Assembly (NCBI GenBank): GCA_025453435.1 | Contig: JALOQI010000031.1 | Location: 1 to 6,188 of the forward strand | DNA length: 6,188 nt | DNA from: Candidatus Omnitrophota bacterium | GTDB taxonomy: Bacteria; Omnitrophota; Koll11; Gygaellales; Profunditerraquicolaceae | Direction: 5' to 3' | Part shown: positions 5,705-6,188 of the stretch, in pieces | Position numbering within the stretch: position 1 is the first letter of the stretch | Layout of the letters: the number at the start of each line of letters is the position of its first letter | Program-made: the position numbers and the translations under genes | The notes under the pieces: model-generated | What the model was told of the DNA's origin: nothing | Database searches by the model: none | What the model saw: the letters and a program-made list of their open reading frames with translations, nothing else

Positions 5705-6188
5705 CCCGCAGACGCTTCTTTCTTTTTTAAGAATTCCCTCGCTTCGCCTACGATAAATAACGAACCCGTAACGACTATAAGATCATTCCTGCATGCGCCA
5801 CCCAGCGCGTCTTTTACCGCCGCAGGCACGGTCCGGGTCTGCGAAACGCGGATATTCGGCGAATACTCTTTGAGAATTTGGGCGATCTTAGAAGCCTCAA
5901 GTGCTCTTGGATTATCTGCCATTGTAATAATACACTCTTGACACAGAGGCGCCAGAGCCCCGCAGATCCCTTTTATATCCTTATCCCTGGATACGCCCAG
6001 GACCAGTATGAGTTTTCCTGCCGCCTTAAAACCTGCAAGCGTTTTTGCAAGGACCCCCGCAGATGCCTCGTTGTGAGCCCCGTCGAGAACTATAAGCGGA
6101 TCTTTTTGCATGATCTCGCAGCGCCCCGGCCATCGGCTGGCGGCAAGGCCGTTTTTGAGGCCCGCCTCATTTAACCGTTTGTGCGCCA
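5701..6188 (-). CDS. folC: Folylpolyglutamate/dihydrofolate synthase FolC, C-terminal part (5' end outside window)
   Basis: The frame stays open to the right edge and gives at least 162 residues. The ATG at 6111 is internal: the codons before it read GLAASRWPGRCEI, the conserved block that normally precedes the C-terminal ligase domain of FolC. It continues into VLDGAHNEASAGVLAKTL, the family's DGAHN signature, then LILVLGVSRDKD (the LVFGxxxDKD-like strand) and VVTGSLFIVGEAREFL (the GSLYLVGE-type end). FolC joins glutamate to dihydropteroate and lengthens the polyglutamate tail of folates with ATP, in the cytoplasm. The central ATP-binding domain lies outside the window, so single versus dual activity cannot be judged. 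The stop TGA shares two bases with the mnmE ATG (ATGA overlap). Position upstream of mnmE and folE gives a folate-centred operon. The identity is secure; the true start cannot be seen. Confidence 0.94.
   Translation of the reverse strand, partial: AHKRLNEAGLKNGLAASRWPGRCEIMQKDPLIVLDGAHNEASAGVLAKTLAGFKAAGKLILVLGVSRDKDIKGICGALAPLCQECIITMADNPRALEASKIAQILKEYSPNIRVSQTRTVPAAVKDALGGACRNDLIVVTGSLFIVGEAREFLKKKEASAG

Noticed and set aside
632..5735. Six GAATTC sites, more than expected in 6 kb
   Set aside because: They arise from ordinary codon pairs such as Glu-Phe and Asn-Ser in the genes. They only argue against a GAATTC-cutting restriction system in this host and are not a feature.
6109..6111. ATG as the start of a 136-residue gene
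   Set aside because: The frame continues upstream to the edge and the preceding codons encode the conserved WPGR block of FolC, so this Met is internal.

Overview
The window is a compact piece of a bacterial chromosome with mixed base composition, frequent ATA isoleucine codons in every gene, strong AAGGAG-type ribosome binding sites and genes on both strands. A Sec-type signal peptide, a lipobox and a PilZ protein suggest a diderm. The overall style (small PilZ proteins, a Trp-rich mini-lipoprotein, an XRE-cupin regulator beside an acyl-CoA synthetase) reminds me of Candidatus Omnitrophota or a related uncultured lineage. That is an impression, not a demonstrated placement.

Left part (1-2520). 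A leftward gene for an exported protein is cut by the left edge. It diverges across a 157-bp intergenic region from a rightward two-gene unit: an XRE/cupin transcription regulator followed 31 nt later by an AMP-forming acyl-CoA synthetase. Both directions have good sigma70-like promoters, and the leader of the regulator gene carries an interrupted palindrome that could be an autoregulatory operator.

Middle part (2527-3706, leftward). Three small genes form one likely operon: a single-pass membrane protein with a long coiled coil, a PilZ-domain protein (candidate c-di-GMP receptor) and a small Trp-rich lipoprotein. A near-consensus promoter lies immediately before the first gene. The second and third genes share an almost identical leader element next to their Shine-Dalgarno sites. 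The lipoprotein gene meets the synthetase gene tail to tail with 6 nt between stop codons.

Right part (3727-6188, leftward). This is a tightly packed folC-mnmE-folE cluster. folC (5' end outside the window) overlaps mnmE by the ATGA arrangement, and the mnmE stop lies within the ribosome binding site of folE. FolE begins tetrahydrofolate synthesis and can also feed queuosine synthesis, FolC completes and polyglutamylates the folate, and MnmE uses a folate one-carbon unit to modify wobble uridine in tRNA, so the cluster links folate supply to tRNA modification.

The most interesting signals are two promoters with their -10 hexamers exactly 6 nt before the ATG (predicted leaderless mRNAs), the duplicated leader element, the cluster of mutually exclusive inverted repeats inside the lipoprotein gene, and the three-gene envelope/PilZ set itself. 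No RNA genes, CRISPR arrays or mobile elements were recognised, and no gene-free stretch exceeds 300 bases.
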